Below, in pieces: positions 63,982 through 64,000 of a stretch of DNA of 64,000 bases (position 1 is the stretch's first letter; every line of letters starts with the position of its first letter). This DNA is from Anarhynchus alexandrinus. Taxonomy: Eukaryota; Chordata; Aves; Charadriiformes; Charadriidae. A program made the position numbers and the translations under genes. The stretch is from contig VUYV01000511.1 of assembly GCA_008711295.1 (NCBI GenBank), positions 327,136-391,135 of the forward strand, given 5' to 3'. The notes under the pieces were generated by a model that saw only the letters and a list, made by a program, of their open reading frames with translations, was not told the DNA's origin and did not search any database.

Positions 63982-64000
63982 TTTTTTTTTTTTTTTTTTT
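63982..64000. repeat. Poly-T run at the window edge
   Basis: Nineteen T to the end of the window, preceded by a G/T-rich stretch. Its full length is unknown. Confidence 0.9.

Larger units (their letters stand above)
54064..64000 (-). other. FSHR: FSHR intron 2, 3' part (continues past the window)
   Basis: About 9.9 kb upstream of exon 3 in which I read both strands for exon 2 (LTKLRVI- and FSGFGDLEK-like segments) and found nothing. It contains one CR1 end (54713-54822), a GT microsatellite (58331-58350), an ancient-repeat-like piece (57488-57575) and a terminal poly-T run. The simplest reading is that it is the downstream end of a long intron 2. Confidence 0.7.

Overview
The window is vertebrate nuclear DNA, almost certainly from a bird. 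The evidence is truncated CR1 LINE 3' ends with ATTCTRTG-type termini, an LTR that resembles avian ERVL-type LTRs, short homopolymer-flanked assembly gaps, and a follicle-stimulating hormone receptor gene split into exons. There are no operons, prokaryotic genes or CRISPR arrays. Most open reading frames here are chance frames in non-coding DNA.

The one gene I can establish is FSHR, on the minus strand from about 27.05 to 54.06 kb. I located exons 3 to 10 by reading the sequence: exon 3 (53989-54063), 4 (53516-53590), 5 (45544-45615), 6 (42900-42977), 7 (39318-39386), 8 (39129-39203), 9 (34028-34213) and 10 (27053-28280). All exons before the last are flanked by AG and GT and joined in phase 2. 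They encode leucine-rich repeats of the hormone-binding ectodomain, the cysteine-rich hinge, seven membrane segments and the C-terminal tail, about 618 residues without a frameshift or internal stop. Exons 1 and 2 were not found and probably lie beyond position 64000.

Positions 1-27052 lie downstream of FSHR and appear intergenic. They hold a near-perfect 44-bp-arm inverted repeat (161-264), a decayed CR1-type LINE (about 2250-3245), a 48-N gap in a poly-T tract, CR1 ends, a CpG-rich island (about 17.14-17.64 kb), and a 1.34-kb direct duplication (13409-14750 and 14994-16334). The duplication looks like two haplotypes joined end to end, one of them carrying an LTR insertion. The introns hold further CR1 ends, decayed LINEs, one ERVL-like LTR (about 43847-44390, antisense to FSHR) and simple repeats.

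I found no clearly new biological system. The best leads for a second look are the hairpin at 161-264, the duplication/LTR junction, the orphan CpG island and the avian-type residue changes in the FSHR hinge.
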